Assembly: GCA_015478945.1 (NCBI GenBank)
Contig: JABUQX010032565.1
Coordinates: 52,501-73,688, forward strand
Direction: 5' to 3'
Source: Trachelipus rathkii
Taxonomy: Eukaryota; Arthropoda; Malacostraca; Isopoda; Trachelipodidae
Length of the DNA: 21,188 nt
The position numbers and the translations under genes were made by a program. This document shows, one piece after another, positions 19,296 through 21,188 of this stretch. Position 1 is the first letter of the stretch, and every line of letters begins with the position of its first letter. Under the pieces are notes generated by a model that searched no databases, had not been told where the DNA came from, and was given only the letters and a program-made list of their open reading frames with translations.

Positions 19296-20450
19296 TTATC
19301 TATCATATATATAATACTAATTATAATAATATATAGGTTAATATTATAATAATATATTTAATATAATTATTAATATTAATTAATATCTATTATTTTTACA
19401 TTCAATTTCTATATTAGTATTATAATATTAAATATATGTTATTATATATTATAAATTATATATATATATATTATATATATATACTTAATATATATTATAA
19501 TATATACTATTATATATATTACTATATTATAATATTATTAATATAGTAATAACTAATATAATATTTTAATATTAGGTATTTATATATTTATAATATAATA
19601 TATAATTAATATATATATATTTAATATCTAATAATAATACTATAGTAATGATATATATATATATATGTAATTTATATATTTAATATATATATATATTAAT
19701 ATTAATATTTATATATATTAATATTATATTTAATATATATATGATATAATAATAATATAATAGTTATATATTAATAATAATAGTCTAATATATATATTTA
19801 TATATATATATTATATATATATTACTATAGTAAATATAATATATTATATATAGATCATGTCTAAAGTGCTATAATATATATTAATCATATATAGTATTAT
19901 AATTAAATAATAGTGTATATACAGTGTATATACTATATACTGGTATATATAATTAACAAAATATAAAAATAAGTATAATAACTATATTAATAATTATTAA
20001 ATATATATATATATATATAAATAATATATATATATATATTATGTTGTATAATATATATAATATATTAATATGATACTTATAATATATAATATTATAATAT
20101 TATATATATTAACGGTATATAATATATATTATATATATATATATTATATATAATATATTACTAGGTATATATAATAATATATTATATATATATAAATATA
20201 ATATATATATATATATATTATTCTGGGGGGGTTTAATTGTCGTATATTAATATTAATAATATTAAATAAATACACTCTGCGAATATATAATATATAAGAT
20301 TGAATATATTAATATATATATATCTATATATATACATAATATATATACTATATTAATATACTATATATATAGTATATATAGTATAAGTAATATATATATA
20401 ATAGTATATTATATAATAATAATATTATTAAATTAATATTGATATATCAT
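19296..20450. repeat. Degenerate (TA)n/(TTA)n complex
   Basis: More than 1 kb of TA-dominated DNA with TAATAT and ATTAAT interruptions. Exceptions are GTGTATATACAGTGTATATAC at about 19913-19932 and an isolated G run with TTCTGG before it at 20221-20231. Confidence 0.88.
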
Positions 20451-21188
20451 ATGTCGATTTTTCTTTACAAAAAACAAATAATAATGGATCTATAATTACT
20501 AATAGTATTATAATTATGATATATTGGAGTACTTAGCGTAATTTTGTGAGTATAGTAAATTAAAAGAAATAGTTATGTGTGTAGTATATATATTTATTAT
20601 AGCTATTAAATATCAAAATATAGTATATGATATACCCTTAATGACGCTATAGATTTAGATAGCACCATAATAGGTTAGTTTAGGGCTTAACTTGTTTTAT
20701 TTTTACTAATATATTATTTATTATAACATATAATTATAAATATTTTAATATGTTAGTAATTTGGTTCAACCATACATTTAGTCAAAACTAATGATATATA
20801 CCCTATATAATGATATATATATAGTATAATCTAAATATTTGACCAAATCGAGGATACTATAATATTACCTCTATAACTATATATTCATGAATAATAATAT
20901 ATTACCTACTATGGTCCTATACTAATACACGAGCAACTATACTTGTAGTACATAGTATATATATCATTAATATAAATTATAATAAATATCTTGACTATAT
21001 ATAGCAAATCTAAATAACTAGGTATTCTGGTCTTTGAACTCATTTAATACTCTCCTATTCTATCCTTATAATATAAGAGTAGAAAACATAAATATTATAA
21101 CAATCTGTTGCATTTTAGAATAGCTAACTGTTGCCATATATATTTAATTTGTGAAACCCTCACAGCGATTAATTAAAAGGAAGTATAA
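20451..21188. other. AT-rich sequence to the window end, no gene seen
   Basis: Unique AT-rich DNA. A patch at about 20636-20695 is slightly less AT-rich. A small palindrome, GGTTCAACC, lies at 20762-20770. No open frame or known element. Confidence 0.65.

Noticed and set aside
3511..20450. CRISPR-like spacing of repeats and islands
   Set aside because: Repeats are simple TA arrays of variable length, spacers are irregular, and the context is an animal genome.

Overview
This window reads as nuclear DNA from an animal with an AT-rich, repeat-choked genome. Three things suggest an arthropod, and I lean towards a decapod crustacean: long (TA)n, (GA)n, (TTA)n and (GT)n microsatellites; two decayed non-LTR retrotransposons of kinds common in arthropods; and no compact gene arrangement. 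The organism call is inference only. I see no intact host protein gene, no rRNA or tRNA gene, no CRISPR array and no prokaryotic operon.

Positions 1-3512 hold the 3' part of a degenerate I-group-like (jockey-superfamily) LINE on the + strand. Its pieces can be read in order across many frameshifts: the end of the AP endonuclease, a linker, reverse transcriptase with its YVDD box, thumb/connection, RNase H, a C-terminal Cys-His motif, and a 3' UTR that ends in a GC-rich hairpin block and an A-rich tail. The 5' end lies outside the window. Every domain is broken, so the copy is not functional as written.

Positions 3513-6530 hold AT-rich single-copy-looking DNA cut by (TA)n tracts, a polypurine (GA)n tract of about 600 bp (5471-6070) and an (ATA)n run. 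Positions 6530-7350 contain a second, different retrotransposon relic that no long ORF reveals. Reverse-transcriptase motifs A, B and C lie in one + frame interrupted by four stops, followed by recognisable thumb and C-terminal pieces in other frames.

From 7430 to 8895, short non-repetitive islands of about 90-290 bp alternate with (TA)n tracts. From about 8900 to the end the sequence is mostly degenerate TA/TTA-rich DNA with a few higher-complexity islands (9530-9665, 10834-11013, 15130-15300, 15840-16140, 16385-16850, 18060-18475). Two of these have short exon-like open stretches that I cannot identify. The TA tracts here are broken by frequent one-base irregularities. This could be real decay, or unpolished long-read assembly, and the sequence alone cannot separate the two.

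No convincing new biological system was found. The best leads are the hidden second relic with its altered catalytic box, a pair of mutually exclusive hairpins at 10857-10911, and the long polypurine tract.
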